A stretch of 64,000 nucleotides of DNA. Origin: Lysinibacillus sp. FJAT-14745. GTDB lineage: Bacteria; Bacillota; Bacilli; Bacillales_A; Planococcaceae. The stretch spans positions 1 to 64,000 of the forward strand of contig NZ_LITM01000003.1 of the NCBI RefSeq assembly GCF_001275675.1. The letters run 5' to 3'. This document shows positions 41,054 through 50,919 of this stretch, piece after piece. Made by a program: the position numbers and the translations under genes. Below the pieces are notes generated by a model. It made no database searches and was not told the DNA's origin. It saw only the letters and a list, made by a program, of their open reading frames with translations. Each line of letters begins with the position of its first letter. Positions within the stretch are counted from its first letter, which is position 1.

Positions 41054-44000
41054 TTATTCAAAAGACTCTACTGGCTCTTCTTCTTTATCTTGCTGTGGTG
41101 CAATGTTAAGAGCATCAGCTGGTTGAAGATCATCTTCCTCGTCTAAGTCGCGAAGCTCTACCTCTTCATCATTGACCGTTAACATCTTCACATCCATACC
41201 AAGAGATTGAAGTTCTTTAATCAATACTTTGAATGATTCAGGAACGCCTGGCTCTGGTACACTTTCACCTTTAACGATTGCTTCGTATGTTTTCACACGA
41301 CCAACAACGTCGTCGGATTTAACTGTTAAGATTTCTTGAAGTGTGTAAGCAGCACCGTATGCTTCAAGTGCCCATACCTCCATCTCACCAAAACGTTGTC
41401 CACCGAACTGTGCTTTACCACCAAGTGGCTGTTGAGTAACAAGTGAGTAAGGACCAGTTGAACGTGCGTGAAGTTTATCATCAACCATGTGAGCAAGTTT
41501 GATCATGTACATAATACCTACTGATACGCGGTTATCAAATGGTTCACCTGAACGTCCATCATACAGGATTGTTTTACCATCACGGTTCATACCTGCTTCT
41601 TCCATTGTTTCCCAAACATCTTCCTCGTTGGCACCATCAAATACTGGAGTTGCCATATGAACGCCTAAGTAACGAGAAGCCATACCTAAGTGTAGCTCTA
41701 AAACTTGTCCGATGTTCATACGAGAAGGTACGCCAAGTGGGTTTAACATGATATCGACAGGAGTTCCGTCTGGCATGAATGGCATATCCTCTTCCGGTAA
41801 GATACGAGAGATAACCCCTTTGTTACCATGACGTCCGGCCATTTTGTCCCCTACGCGGATTTTACGTTTTTGAACAATGTAAGCACGAACTAATTGGTTA
41901 ACACCTGGTGGCAACTCATCGCCATCTTCACGGTTAAATACTTTAACATCAAGAATAATACCGCCAGCACCATGTGGTACACGTAATGAAGTATCACGAA
42001 CTTCACGAGCTTTTTCACCGAAGATAGCATGTAATAGGCGTTCTTCAGCAGTTAATTCTGTAACTCCTTTAGGTGTTACTTTACCTACAAGAATGTCACC
42101 ATCACGAACTTCTGCACCGATGCGGATGATACCACGTTCGTCTAAGTTACGAAGCGCATCTTCCCCAACGTTTGGAATATCACGAGTGATTTCTTCAGGT
42201 CCTAATTTTGTATCACGAGATTCTGATTCATATTCTTCAATATGAACAGATGTATAAACATCGTCTTTTACTAGGCGCTCGCTCATGATAACAGCATCCT
42301 CATAGTTAAAGCCGTTCCAAGTCATGAACGCAACAAGTACGTTACGACCAAGAGCAAGTTCACCATTTTCCATAGATGGACCATCTGCTAAAATGTCACG
42401 AGGTTTCACACGTTCGCCAACTTTTACAAGTGGACGTTGGTTGTATGAAGTACCTTGGTTAGAACGAATGAATTTTTGTAATTTATATTTTGTTAAATCG
42501 CCTTTAACCTCTTTACCGTCTACGACTTCAATGCGGCGAACATGGATAGAGCGAGCTTCAACATGCTCAACAATACCATCATATTTTGCTACTACAGCCG
42601 CACCTGAGTCACGCGCATCAACGTGTTCCATACCAGTACCAACGAATGGTGCTTCTGGGTTAAGAAGAGGAACTGCTTGACGTTGCATGTTGGCACCCAT
42701 AAGTGCACGGTTCGAGTCATCGTTTTCTAAGAACGGGATACATGCAGTCGCAGCTGACACTACTTGTTTAGGAGATACGTCCATGTAGTCCATTTGCGAT
42801 TTGTTAAATACTGTATTATCCCCACGGAAACGACCTACTACTTCGTCTTTAGCAAATGTACCATCAGGATTTAATAGTGAGTTCGCTTGTGCTACATAGT
42901 AGTTATCTTCTTCATCAGCTGTTAAGTAATCAATTTGATCCGTTACTTGACCTGTTTCATGGTCAATACGACGATAAGGTGTTTCAATGAATCCGAATTT
43001 ATTTACTTTGGCAAATGAAGATAATGAGTTGATTAAACCAATGTTTGGACCCTCTGGTGTCTCGATTGGACACATACGACCATAGTGAGAATAGTGAACG
43101 TCACGTACTTCGAAACCAGCACGCTCACGTGTTAAACCACCAGGTCCTAATGCAGATAGACGACGCTTATGCGTTAACTCTGCCAATGGGTTTGTTTGGT
43201 CCATGAATTGTGATAATTGAGAGCTACCAAAGAACTCTTTAATTGACGCAATTACCGGACGAATATTAATTAATTGCTGTGGTACGATCGCAGCTGTATC
43301 GTTAATAGACATACGCTCACGTACTACACGTTCCATACGAGATAAACCGATACGGAATTGATTTTGTAAAAGCTCACCAACAGAGCGTAGACGACGGTTA
43401 CCTAAATGGTCAATATCATCTGTTGCCCCTACTTGGTAAAGTAAGTTAAAGAAATAACTTACTGAAGATAATACGTCAGCAGGCGTAACATTCTTCACTT
43501 CTTCATCGATGTACGCATTACTAATAATATTGATTTCTTTTTGCGCTTCATCTTTCGGTGCATAAATTTTAATAGACTGGATTGTTACGTCATCTTCAAG
43601 CACTCCACCTACTTGTGATAAAGTGCGGTAACCGATACCTTTTGATGTATCTTCTAGATACGGTAAGATTTTATCTAAAGTACGACGGTCAAGAACTGTA
43701 CCCTTCTCTACTAAAATTTCGCCTGTCTCTGGGTCTACAAGCGTTTCAGCAATCGTTTGGTTAAATAAACGATTTTTGATATGAAGCTTTTTATTCATTT
43801 TATAGCGACCAACATTCGCTAAATCATAGCGTTTTGCATCAAAGAAACGAGAGTATAATAAACTCTTCGCACTTTCAACTGTTGGTGGCTCACCTGGACG
43901 TAAACGTTCATAGATTTCTAAAAGTGCTTTTTCAGTACTTTCAGAGTTATCCTTTTCTAACGTATTACGTAAATATTCATTGTCACCGATAATATCGATA

Positions 44001-44620
44001 ATTTCTTGGTCTGAACCGAAACCTAACGCACGAAGTAACACAGTTACTGGTAGCTTACGAGTACGGTCAATACGCACATACACTACATCTTTCGCGTCAG
44101 TTTCATATTCTAACCATGCACCACGGTTCGGAATAACTGTCGCTCCGAAACCTTTCTTACCGTTTTTATCAGTTTTATCATGAAAATACACACTTGGTGA
44201 ACGAACTAATTGTGAAACGATAACGCGTTCAGCACCATTGATAATGAACGTACCTGTCTCTGTCATTAATGGGAAGTCACCCATGAAGACATCCTGTTCC
44301 TTCACTTCGTCTGTTTCTTTGTTGTAAAGACGTACTTTCACACGTAATGGAGCTGCGTAAGTAACATCTCGCTCTTTACACTCATCGACATCATACTTAG
44401 GATCTCCTAACGAATAATCGATGAATTCTAATGAAAGATTACCTGTAAAGTCCTCGATCGGCGAAATGTCACGGAACATTTCACGTAAACCTTCTTCAAG
44501 GAACCACTCGTAAGACGCCGTTTGAATCTCAATCAGATTTGGAAGCTCAAGCACCTCGTTAATACGCGCAAAGCTTCTACGCTGGCGGTGTTGTCCATAC
44601 TGAACTAGTTGACCTGTCAA
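41054..44620 (-). CDS. rpoB: DNA-directed RNA polymerase subunit beta
   Basis: This 1188-residue beta subunit has the rifampicin region [26 protein letters not shown] with all sensitive-type residues, and the C-terminal switch phrase [22 protein letters not shown] chose TTG 44620 ([10 protein letters not shown]), 8 bases after GAGGGG, equal to the B. subtilis start; GTG 44629 is the alternative. The leader has two promoter candidates and a terminator-like hairpin. Confidence 0.98.
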   Translation of the reverse strand: MTGQLVQYGQHRQRRSFARINEVLELPNLIEIQTASYEWFLEEGLREMFRDISPIEDFTGNLSLEFIDYSLGDPKYDVDECKERDVTYAAPLRVKVRLYNKETDEVKEQDVFMGDFPLMTETGTFIINGAERVIVSQLVRSPSVYFHDKTDKNGKKGFGATVIPNRGAWLEYETDAKDVVYVRIDRTRKLPVTVLLRALGFGSDQEIIDIIGDNEYLRNTLEKDNSESTEKALLEIYERLRPGEPPTVESAKSLLYSRFFDAKRYDLANVGRYKMNKKLHIKNRLFNQTIAETLVDPETGEILVEKGTVLDRRTLDKILPYLEDTSKGIGYRTLSQVGGVLEDDVTIQSIKIYAPKDEAQKEINIISNAYIDEEVKNVTPADVLSSVSYFFNLLYQVGATDDIDHLGNRRLRSVGELLQNQFRIGLSRMERVVRERMSINDTAAIVPQQLINIRPVIASIKEFFGSSQLSQFMDQTNPLAELTHKRRLSALGPGGLTRERAGFEVRDVHYSHYGRMCPIETPEGPNIGLINSLSSFAKVNKFGFIETPYRRIDHETGQVTDQIDYLTADEEDNYYVAQANSLLNPDGTFAKDEVVGRFRGDNTVFNKSQMDYMDVSPKQVVSAATACIPFLENDDSNRALMGANMQRQAVPLLNPEAPFVGTGMEHVDARDSGAAVVAKYDGIVEHVEARSIHVRRIEVVDGKEVKGDLTKYKLQKFIRSNQGTSYNQRPLVKVGERVKPRDILADGPSMENGELALGRNVLVAFMTWNGFNYEDAVIMSERLVKDDVYTSVHIEEYESESRDTKLGPEEITRDIPNVGEDALRNLDERGIIRIGAEVRDGDILVGKVTPKGVTELTAEERLLHAIFGEKAREVRDTSLRVPHGAGGIILDVKVFNREDGDELPPGVNQLVRAYIVQKRKIRVGDKMAGRHGNKGVISRILPEEDMPFMPDGTPVDIMLNPLGVPSRMNIGQVLELHLGMASRYLGVHMATPVFDGANEEDVWETMEEAGMNRDGKTILYDGRSGEPFDNRVSVGIMYMIKLAHMVDDKLHARSTGPYSLVTQQPLGGKAQFGGQRFGEMEVWALEAYGAAYTLQEILTVKSDDVVGRVKTYEAIVKGESVPEPGVPESFKVLIKELQSLGMDVKMLTVNDEEVELRDLDEEDDLQPADALNIAPQQDKEEEPVESFE

Positions 44621-44660
44621 CTCATTCACCCCTCAATAAAGCGATATTAGGTCTTTGCAA

Positions 44661-44684
44661 AATCATACAAATAGTGTATGATTT
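44661..44684 (-). other. Leader hairpin close to rpoB
   Basis: AAATCATAC and GTATGATTT form a nine-bp perfect stem with a six-base loop, about 40 bases before the rpoB start. Its role is unknown. Confidence 0.5.
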
Positions 44685-44691
44685 CGAAAGA

Positions 44692-44728
44692 CAAAAAGAA
44701 AACGAGTCTTCAAAAAGATCTCATTTTC
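44692..44728 (-). terminator. Terminator-like hairpin in the rpoB leader
   Basis: GAAAATGAG(A)TCTT pairs with AAGACTCGTTTTC, 13 bp with one bulged A and a G-U, followed by TTTTTG on the minus strand. It lies between both promoter candidates and rpoB, the position of an attenuator. Confidence 0.7.
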
Positions 44729-44762
44729 GGTTAACTAAACTTATCTTGGCAAGTATACCCAC

Positions 44763-44771
44763 ATTATAACA
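44763..44771 (-). promoter_or_regulatory. Extended -10 promoter candidate for rpoB
   Basis: TGTTATAAT on the minus strand is a consensus -10 with the TGn extension; no good -35 is seen. Confidence 0.5.
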
Positions 44772-44822
44772 ATCATATACAAAAGGGCATACGACCTCAA
44801 AATAATATTTTTGCATTGTATC

Positions 44823-44851
44823 ATATTATCATAGCCGATTTGTCAAGTCAA
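44823..44851 (-). promoter_or_regulatory. Sigma-A promoter candidate for rpoB
   Basis: -35 TTGACT (44846-44851, overlapped by a second TTGACA) and -10 TAATAT (44823-44828) with a 17-base spacer, just after the methyltransferase stop codon. Confidence 0.65.
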
Positions 44852-44870
44852 TAATTTATGCATATTTCAC

Positions 44871-45473
44871 TTATTTTTTCGCACGTACTATCCAGTACCC
44901 TTTTTTCTTCTCCACAACATCGACTTTGGAAAATTTTTCTTCTAAGTAACTTACCGTTGATGGTGCACCCTGCTTCTTCTGTATTACTACCCACAGCTCA
45001 CCAGATGACACTAACTGATCATAAGCTCCATCGTAAAAGCGGAAAATTGTTTCCTTTCCTGCGCGAATTGGAGGATTGGTTAAAATAGCTGCGGCGTTTA
45101 CATCATTGTCAACCATCGATAGTCCGTCACTCACAAATATCCGTACATTTTGAACACCGTTTATTTGCGCATTTTTTTGCGAGAGCGCAACAGCACGTTC
45201 ATTGATATCCATCATAAAAACGGTACGGTCTGGGTTTGTTTTGGCAATCGATAATCCGATCGGCCCGTACCCACACCCCACATCAAAAATCGCACCATCA
45301 ATATCAGGCATTTGAAAAGCATCTATTAAAACACGGGATCCAAAATCTACTTCGCTTTTACTAAATACACCTGCATCCGTTTCAAAGGAAAACATATGCC
45401 CTAACAACTTAAATGTCCAGTGACGAGGTTTACTCTCAGTTTGAGGCTTACTCGTATAATAGTGATCTGACAT
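44871..45473 (-). CDS. Class I SAM-dependent methyltransferase, RsmC-like (YbxB)
   Basis: This 200-residue protein has a SAM-binding motif FDVGCGYGPIGLSIA and the N6-adenine/guanine type motif ILTNPPIRAGK, as in the RsmC (16S rRNA m2G1207) family. It lies between rplL and rpoB, the place of ybxB in B. subtilis. The ATG 45473 (MSDHYYTSK) is 7 bases after GGAGG. A terminator separates it from rplL, so it depends on readthrough or its own promoter. Confidence 0.85.
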   Translation of the reverse strand: MSDHYYTSKPQTESKPRHWTFKLLGHMFSFETDAGVFSKSEVDFGSRVLIDAFQMPDIDGAIFDVGCGYGPIGLSIAKTNPDRTVFMMDINERAVALSQKNAQINGVQNVRIFVSDGLSMVDNDVNAAAILTNPPIRAGKETIFRFYDGAYDQLVSSGELWVVIQKKQGAPSTVSYLEEKFSKVDVVEKKKGYWIVRAKK

Positions 45474-45493
45474 TTTCACGCCTCCTCAGAATG

Positions 45494-45524
45494 AAGAAAA
45501 AAGCTCGCCACAATGACGAGCTTT
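45494..45524 (-). terminator. Terminator after rplL
   Basis: AAAGCTCG and CGAGCTTT pair around a nine-base loop, with TTTTTTCTTC on the minus strand. It is probably partial, since rpoB genes lie further on. Confidence 0.85.
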
Positions 45525-45549
45525 CCTTTTGTTTAAAAGTAACGCGAGA

Positions 45550-45909
45550 TTACTTAACTTCTACAGATGCGCCAACTTCTTCAAGTTTAGCTTTGATTTG
45601 ATCAGCTTCATCTTTAGAAACGCCTTCTTTAAGAGCTTTAGGAGCGTTATCTACTACTTCTTTAGCTTCTTTAAGACCTAAACCAGTGATTTCACGAACC
45701 ACTTTGATTACTTTAATTTTTTCAGCACCAGCTGATGCTAATACTACGTCAAACTCAGTTTTTTCTTCAGCAGCGCCAGCAGCAGCACCTACTACTGCTA
45801 CAGGAGCAGCAGCTGTTACACCGAATTCTTCTTCGATAGCTTTTACTAAATCGTTTAATTCAAGAACTGTCATAGCTTTGATAGCTTCTAAGATTTGCTC
45901 TTTGTTCAT
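45550..45909 (-). CDS. rplL: 50S ribosomal protein L7/L12
   Basis: This 119-residue stalk protein has the N-terminal dimerization region, an Ala/Gly-rich hinge (about 33-50) and the C-terminal factor-binding domain with [20 protein letters not shown]. It is present in several copies per ribosome and recruits GTPase factors. It follows rplJ by 72 bases. Confidence 0.98.
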   Translation of the reverse strand: MNKEQILEAIKAMTVLELNDLVKAIEEEFGVTAAAPVAVVGAAAGAAEEKTEFDVVLASAGAEKIKVIKVVREITGLGLKEAKEVVDNAPKALKEGVSKDEADQIKAKLEEVGASVEVK

Positions 45910-45981
45910 TATAATTTCCTCCTAAATGGATAATGTTTTATTGTTGCGGATCATGCCGCAGAAGTTATAGTGCGTACGAAA

Positions 45982-46482
45982 TTACGCGCCTTGTTCTTCT
46001 TTTTGTTCTGCAACAGCTTTTGTTGCAAGTGCGAAGTTGCGCACTGGAGCTTGAAGTACAGATAAAAGCATAGAAAGAAGACCATCGCGTGATGGAAGTT
46101 CTGCAAGTGCTTTAACATCTTCAACAGAAGAGATTGTACCTTCAATAATACCTGCTTTAATTTCTAAAGCTTCATTTTTCTTAGCGAACTCGTTGATGAT
46201 TTTAGCAGGAGCTACAACATCTTCATTTGAGAACGCAATTGCGTTAGGACCAACTAATACGTCATTGATTCCTTCAAGACCAACAGCTTCAGTAGCACGA
46301 CGCGTTAAAGTGTTTTTATAAACTTTGAACTCAACGCCAGCTTCACGAAGTTGTTTACGAAGTTCAGTTACTTGCGCAACGTTAAGACCACGGTAATCCA
46401 CAACTACTACAGAAGCAGCATTTTGGAATTTCTCAGTAATCTCTTGAACTTGTGCTTGTTTGTTTTCGATAACTTTGCTCAT
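45982..46482 (-). CDS. rplJ: 50S ribosomal protein L10
   Basis: This 166-residue L10 begins [19 protein letters not shown] and has [21 protein letters not shown]. Its C-terminal helix binds L7/L12 dimers. The gene is preceded by an L10 leader through which L10-L12 is expected to control rplJL. Confidence 0.97.
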   Translation of the reverse strand: MSKVIENKQAQVQEITEKFQNAASVVVVDYRGLNVAQVTELRKQLREAGVEFKVYKNTLTRRATEAVGLEGINDVLVGPNAIAFSNEDVVAPAKIINEFAKKNEALEIKAGIIEGTISSVEDVKALAELPSRDGLLSMLLSVLQAPVRNFALATKAVAEQKEEQGA

Positions 46483-46517
46483 GATGACACCTCCTATTAG
46501 AATGGGTCATTTATACC

Positions 46518-46700
46518 GACAAAAGAAAAGCCTCTGGGTCAAATAGACACAGAGGCTGAAAGTCATCATCTTTAAAATAAGAATCCGAATTCCGCTGTCC
46601 TCGGTAGGATCATTAAGTGACAAGTCACTCCTACTGTCTACGGTACAAATGGATGATTCACAACAGCAACCATCTTATCATAGATAGACAGCGCCGTCAA
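46518..46700 (-). ncRNA. L10 leader with attenuator terminator
   Basis: The rplJ 5' UTR contains CCGTAGACAGTAGG, a TAATGATCCTACCGAGG segment and a terminator (AGCCTCTGTGT with ACCCAGAGGCT, 46529-46557, followed by TTTCTTTT). This is the layout of the Firmicutes L10 leader, in which L10-L12 binding promotes termination. The family call is from memory of the pattern. Confidence 0.8.
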
Positions 46701-46722
46701 CAGATTTATATAAAAACTTTAA

Positions 46723-47421
46723 TTATTTTACTACTACACTTGAAGCGTCAACTTTAAGAGCTGGACCCATTGTAGTTGTAACGTTTACAGACTTCATGTA
46801 AGTACCTTTAGCAGCAGCAGGTTTTGCTTTTTGCACTACATCAAATACAGTTAAGAAGTTTTCTACTAAATTTTCTGTAGAGAAAGAAACTTTACCGATA
46901 GGTGCGTGGATGATACCAGCTTTATCAGCACGGTATTCTACTTTACCAGCTTTAATTTCCGCGATAGCTTTTGTTACATCGAAAGTAACTGTACCAGTTT
47001 TAGGGTTTGGCATTAAACCTTTAGGTCCTAATACACGACCAAGTTTACCAACTTCACCCATCATGTCAGGAGTTGCAACGATTACATCGAAATCGAACCA
47101 ACCTTGTTGGATTTTTTGGATGTATTCTGCATCGCCTACATAGTCAGCACCAGCTGCTTCTGCTTCTTTAAGTTTTTCACCTTTAGCGAATACTAATACG
47201 CGTTGAGTTTTACCAGTACCGTTTGGTAACACTACTGCACCACGGATTTGTTGGTCGTTTTTACGAGTATCGATTCCTAGACGGAAAGCAACTTCTACAG
47301 TAGCGTCGAAGTTCACTGTGCTAGTTTTTTGAGCAAGTTCGATTGCTTCTTGAGCGCCGTATAGTGTGTTACGGTCGATTAATTTTGCTGCATCTTGCAG
47401 TTTTTTACCTTTTTTAGCCAT
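46723..47421 (-). CDS. rplA: 50S ribosomal protein L1
   Basis: This 232-residue L1 has [15 protein letters not shown] and [19 protein letters not shown]1 forms the mobile stalk at the E site. The 119-bp gap from rplK holds an AAGGTTGCG/CGCAACCTT hairpin (about 47474-47508) with no T-run, possibly regulatory. Confidence 0.97.
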   Translation of the reverse strand: MAKKGKKLQDAAKLIDRNTLYGAQEAIELAQKTSTVNFDATVEVAFRLGIDTRKNDQQIRGAVVLPNGTGKTQRVLVFAKGEKLKEAEAAGADYVGDAEYIQKIQQGWFDFDVIVATPDMMGEVGKLGRVLGPKGLMPNPKTGTVTFDVTKAIAEIKAGKVEYRADKAGIIHAPIGKVSFSTENLVENFLTVFDVVQKAKPAAAKGTYMKSVNVTTTMGPALKVDASSVVVK

Positions 47422-47540
47422 TATATAATTCCTCCTTGATTGTGGTTATAGCGGATTTTACCTCCCACGAATAAAGGTTGCGCGTTCACAAAGAAACTCC
47501 GCAACCTTCCAAAAAACAAATACATCATCAAGTAATGGGA

Positions 47541-47966
47541 TTAGTCTTCGATAACAATACCCATGCTTCGTGCAGTACCTTCAACCATTAACATAGCAGC
47601 TTCTACTGAAGCAGCGTTAAGGTCTGGCATTTTAGTTTCAGCGATTTCGCGAACTTTATCACGTTTAACCGTTGCCACTTTTTTACGATTTGGTTCACCA
47701 GATCCAGATTGGATACCAGCTGCTACTTTAAGTAGTACTGCTGCAGGTGGAGTTTTTGTAATGAAAGTGAATGAACGATCCTCGAATACTGAAATTTCAA
47801 CTGGAATAATAAGACCAGCTTGGTCTGCAGTACGCGCATTGAATTCTTTACAGAATCCCATGATGTTCACACCCGCTTGACCTAATGCAGGACCAACCGG
47901 TGGTGCTGGGTTTGCTTTACCAGCAGGGATTTGAAGTTTAACAACTTTAATAACTTTTTTAGCCAC
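47541..47966 (-). CDS. rplK: 50S ribosomal protein L11
   Basis: This 141-residue L11 starts at GTG 47966 ([16 protein letters not shown]), with AAGGAGG upstream; the longer frame contains this site. [22 protein letters not shown] is the thiostrepton-binding N-domain. It binds the GTPase-centre rRNA. A promoter at 48104-48132 precedes it. Confidence 0.97.
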
Positions 47967-48103
47967 GAGACACACCTCCTTAAGTCCGTGATGTGGTAAT
48001 TGGGTTGCCCCTCCCACTCAATATCTGTCTGTCAGCTAAGTGCCGATAACATTAAAATTATCAATACAGATGTCAAACCAAAGTATGACAATCTGACCTA
48101 GAA

Positions 48104-48132
48104 ATGATACCACTTTTAATTTTTTTAAGCAA
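48104..48132 (-). promoter_or_regulatory. Sigma-A promoter of rplK-rplA
   Basis: -35 TTGCTT (48127-48132) and -10 TATCAT (48104-48109) at 17 bases, downstream of nusG. Confidence 0.7.
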
Positions 48133-48153
48133 GTAGTAATTATTAAAATCTGC

Positions 48154-48176
48154 GACATACGTCTTAGACATATGTC
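48154..48176 (-). terminator. Hairpin after nusG
   Basis: GACATATGTC and GACGTATGTC pair (one G-U) around TAA on the minus strand. The following sequence is only weakly T-rich, so it may be a weak terminator. Confidence 0.45.
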
Positions 48177-48191
48177 ACCTTAGTTACAGAA

Positions 48192-48725
48192 CTACATTTT
48201 TTGTATTTGCTCAAAATCTAGTTCCATAATAGTTTCGCGACCAAACATATCGACAGAAACTTTCACTTTTCCTTTTTCAGTATCAATTTCTTCAACACGT
48301 CCTTGGAAGTGAGCAAAAGGCCCTTCTAATACTTCTACTGCTTCTCCAACAGAAATATCAATCTCGACAATTTTATCAGTCATTCCCATTTGCTGAAGTA
48401 GACGATCCGCTTCTTCAGGTAACAAAGGTGTTGGCTTTGCACCACCACCAGATGAACCGATAAAGCCAGTTACACCTGGCGTATTACGTACAACATACCA
48501 CGAATCATCTGTCATAATTAGCTCTACTAAAACATAACCTGGGAAAACTTTACGCATCATAGTACGCTTTTTCCCATCCTTCATTTCTGTTTCTTCATGT
48601 TCAGGTACGATAACACGGAAAATCTTATCTTGCATACCCATTGTTTCTACACGTTTCTCTAGGTTTGCTTTTACACGGTTCTCATATCCTGAATACGTAT
48701 GAACAACATACCAATTTTTCTCCAT
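48192..48725 (-). CDS. nusG: Transcription termination/antitermination factor NusG
   Basis: This 177-residue protein has the NGN domain (WYVVHTYSGYENRV and FPGYVLVELIMTDDSW) and a C-terminal KOW domain (PFAHFQGRVEEIDTEKGKVKV). It links RNA polymerase with pausing factors. In contrast to tight secE-nusG pairs it is 505 bp from secE, with a terminator and a repeat element in between, so it probably has its own promoter. Confidence 0.97.
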   Translation of the reverse strand: MEKNWYVVHTYSGYENRVKANLEKRVETMGMQDKIFRVIVPEHEETEMKDGKKRTMMRKVFPGYVLVELIMTDDSWYVVRNTPGVTGFIGSSGGGAKPTPLLPEEADRLLQQMGMTDKIVEIDISVGEAVEVLEGPFAHFQGRVEEIDTEKGKVKVSVDMFGRETIMELDFEQIQKM

Positions 48726-48763
48726 AACTACTAGGACTTCTCGTCCGTCCCTCCCTTACTAAA

Positions 48764-48960
48764 TCAATTACGCCTTGGCGTAATTGTGTCTGGATTTTGT
48801 ATTGTGCTTGCACAATTGGTTCCTTCCAAAATCCGTGACATCTGCCAGCGGCTTTATCTTCATTCAGTCGGTGTTTGGACACCTACCAATAAGGAACTGC
48901 ATTTGCATTCAACCTACCACTTTTAGAAGCAGGAATCTTCTACTGAATGATGATAAAAGT
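48764..48960. repeat. Modular structured intergenic element, copy 3
   Basis: It opens with the ATTACGCC/GGCGTAAT hairpin, followed by GGATTT/AAATCC enclosing ATTGTGC/GCACAAT, then GGTGT-TTGG-ACACC and a CTACCACTTTTAGAAGCAGG-like hairpin. TTTATCTTCATTCAG and CTGAATGATGATAAA bound the right half as an inverted repeat. The order matches the elements at 184 and 11201. There is no coding potential. Confidence 0.75.
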
Positions 48961-49167
48961 GAAAATGAATCACGATATGCTAAGCGCATTCTTTACTCTT
49001 TTCACAAACTGCTTATTAGAAAAACATAGCTTCCGCTAATAGCTAGCGAAAGCCCGATGATATATACCAAATCTAGCATAGTCATCTATCGCTACCCTCA
49101 TACTATTCCTAGTAGCATACTTACACATATTGAGAATATTTTACTGCTGTTTACTTCATAAAACAAA
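48961..49167 (-). promoter_or_regulatory. Rest of the secE-nusG gap with promoter candidate
   Basis: No gene is present. On the minus strand TTGTTT and TAAAAT, 17 bases apart (about 49127-49155), follow the secE terminator and could drive nusG. The stretch between this promoter and the repeat shows nothing else I can name. Confidence 0.4.
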
Positions 49168-49198
49168 CGAAAAAACCCGTTTATTGTAATGACGGGCT
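49168..49198 (-). terminator. Terminator between secE and nusG
   Basis: On the minus strand AGCCCGT and ACGGGTT pair around an 11-base loop and are followed by six T. Confidence 0.8.
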
Positions 49199-49230
49199 AT
49201 TTCAGAAGTATTAACATGCTATTTACTAAA

Positions 49231-49416
49231 TTATAGATCTAAATACCAGCGGAATAATGATGAAATGCCTAAGTCTACTAACACAAAAAATAAAGCCATA
49301 ATTACAACAGTTGAAATTACAACAACCGTATATTTCGTCAGTTCTTTACTTTTTGGCCAGCTTGTTTTGCGCATTTCCGACATTACATTGCTGAAAAAGC
49401 CTTTAATCTTGCCCAT
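49231..49416 (-). CDS. secE: Protein translocase subunit SecE
   Basis: This 61-residue single-membrane-span SecE has the amphipathic helix EMRKTSWPKSKEL followed by a C-terminal hydrophobic segment (about 29-52). It clamps SecY in the translocon. It is encoded after rpmG and before nusG. Confidence 0.95.
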   Translation of the reverse strand: MGKIKGFFSNVMSEMRKTSWPKSKELTKYTVVVISTVVIMALFFVLVDLGISSLFRWYLDL

Positions 49417-49464
49417 TCTAGCCTAACCTCCGAATCAATCATTTCTGTCTATTTACAAATCATT

Positions 49465-49611
49465 TTATAGCGTTTGTTTATGCACTGTATGTTCATTGCA
49501 ATGCGAGCAAAATTTCTTTAATTCGAGGCGTACGGTTGAATCTCCCTTAGCTGGAAACGTATAATTTCTCGATCCGCATTTTTCGCAATTTAGAACGACT
49601 TTTTTTGCCAT
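49465..49611 (-). CDS. rpmG: 50S ribosomal protein L33
   Basis: This 48-residue L33 starts MAKKVVLNCEKCGSRNY and ends FCSHCNEHTVHKQTL; two CxxC pairs make it a zinc-binding type. The upstream in-frame extension contains the ribosome site and is not used. Its position between sigH and secE is standard. Confidence 0.94.
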   Translation of the reverse strand: MAKKVVLNCEKCGSRNYTFPAKGDSTVRLELKKFCSHCNEHTVHKQTL

Positions 49612-49688
49612 ATAATCACCTTTTCGGCACTTTGTCTTTTTCCAGACTAACACCTATATTTGTCAATGTCAATAAAGGCATACAACCG

Positions 49689-50336
49689 CTAAGACATTTC
49701 TTCAAGAACTAAATGTCGCTCTAATTTACGCTTTACTCGTTGTAAAGCATTGTCAATAGACTTCACATGACGATCTAATTTCGCGGAAATTTCATGATAA
49801 GACTGTCCATCTAAGTATAGAGCTAACACTTGTAGCTCCAATTCACTTAAAATCTCACCCATCTTTTCTTCTAAGTAGTCAAATTCTTCTCTATGAATCA
49901 TTAATTCTTCCGGATCATCCATAATAGCACCGGTTAACACATCCATTAATGTACGATCTGACTCCTCATCAAAAATAGGCTTGTCCAAAGACACGTAAGA
50001 ATTTAGTGGTATATGCTTTTGTCTTGTAGCTGTTTTAATAGCCGTAATAATCTGTCTTGTAATACATAGTTCAGCAAAAGCTCGAAAAGAAGCAAGCTTA
50101 TCTCCCTTAAAATCGCGAATGGCTTTATATAAACCAATCATGCCCTCCTGGACAATGTCTTCCTTATCTGCACCAATTAAAAAATAAGATCTAGCCTTCG
50201 CTCTCACTAACAAACGGTATTTCGTAATTAAATAATCCAACGCATCTGTATTACCTTGATGCACCATTTCAATAAGTTCTTCATCATTGAATCGTTCAAA
50301 ATCTTGTGTCACTTGTACAATACTATTTTTAAACAT
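49689..50336 (-). CDS. sigH: RNA polymerase sigma-H factor
   Basis: This 215-residue sigma-70 family factor has region 2 (YFLIGADKEDIVQEGMIGLYKAIRDF) and region 4 (SYHEISAKLDRHVKSIDNALQRVKRKL). Sigma-H directs early stationary-phase and sporulation genes such as spo0A and kinA in B. subtilis. It lies between rae1 and rpmG as in Bacillus. Confidence 0.95.
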   Translation of the reverse strand: MFKNSIVQVTQDFERFNDEELIEMVHQGNTDALDYLITKYRLLVRAKARSYFLIGADKEDIVQEGMIGLYKAIRDFKGDKLASFRAFAELCITRQIITAIKTATRQKHIPLNSYVSLDKPIFDEESDRTLMDVLTGAIMDDPEELMIHREEFDYLEEKMGEILSELELQVLALYLDGQSYHEISAKLDRHVKSIDNALQRVKRKLERHLVLEEMS

Positions 50337-50404
50337 GGTATCACCTCAGCCACAACAGATAATTAGGAACAGTATAACTGAATTGGAAAATATGCGTCAA
50401 TCAA

Positions 50405-50917
50405 TCATTTCAAACCACGCCGCCATTTTTCGAAGGCCAAAGCAACATCGGGCTTTAACTCTATGCGAGAAGGCGGCTTGCTATCCTGTTTTCTTTTCAC
50501 ATCATGAGAAATTTTATGCTGGATAATACCCATATCAATTTCTAGCTCTCTTGCCGATTTTCGCAGAGCACCATTACCAAAAATAACATTTTGCTCTGCC
50601 ATATCAGAGGTTGCTACGTGAATCTGTACATTTCTAGCTTTTAGTTCGTGTGTCATTTTTTCAATACGTTCATCTGCTGTTTCGTTTTTCCGTGTATATA
50701 TGACTTCGACATCATTTTCTAAATAAGTTTGCTCCACACCCGGTACAAGATGTGCGTCAAAAACTATAATTACGCGCCATCCGATAGCGGCCTTATACTC
50801 AGCCATAAGCTCAATCAATCTTCTACGGGCATCTTCAAAATTCGTATCTCGTAATGGCCGTAGCTCTTTCCAAGCTCCTATCATATTATAGCCATCAACA
50901 AGCAAAATGTCGTTCAT
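50405..50917 (-). CDS. rae1: Ribosome-dependent mRNA endonuclease Rae1 (YacP)
   Basis: This NYN/PIN-like protein starts MNDILLVDGYNMIGAWKEL and has the acidic residues LVDGYN, VFDAH and TSD of the fold. B. subtilis Rae1 enters the ribosomal A site and cuts particular mRNAs. I chose ATG 50917; TTG 50923 would overlap the rlmB stop. The end FEKWRRGLK matches the family. Confidence 0.9.
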   Translation of the reverse strand: MNDILLVDGYNMIGAWKELRPLRDTNFEDARRRLIELMAEYKAAIGWRVIIVFDAHLVPGVEQTYLENDVEVIYTRKNETADERIEKMTHELKARNVQIHVATSDMAEQNVIFGNGALRKSARELEIDMGIIQHKISHDVKRKQDSKPPSRIELKPDVALAFEKWRRGLK

Positions 50918-50919
50918 TG

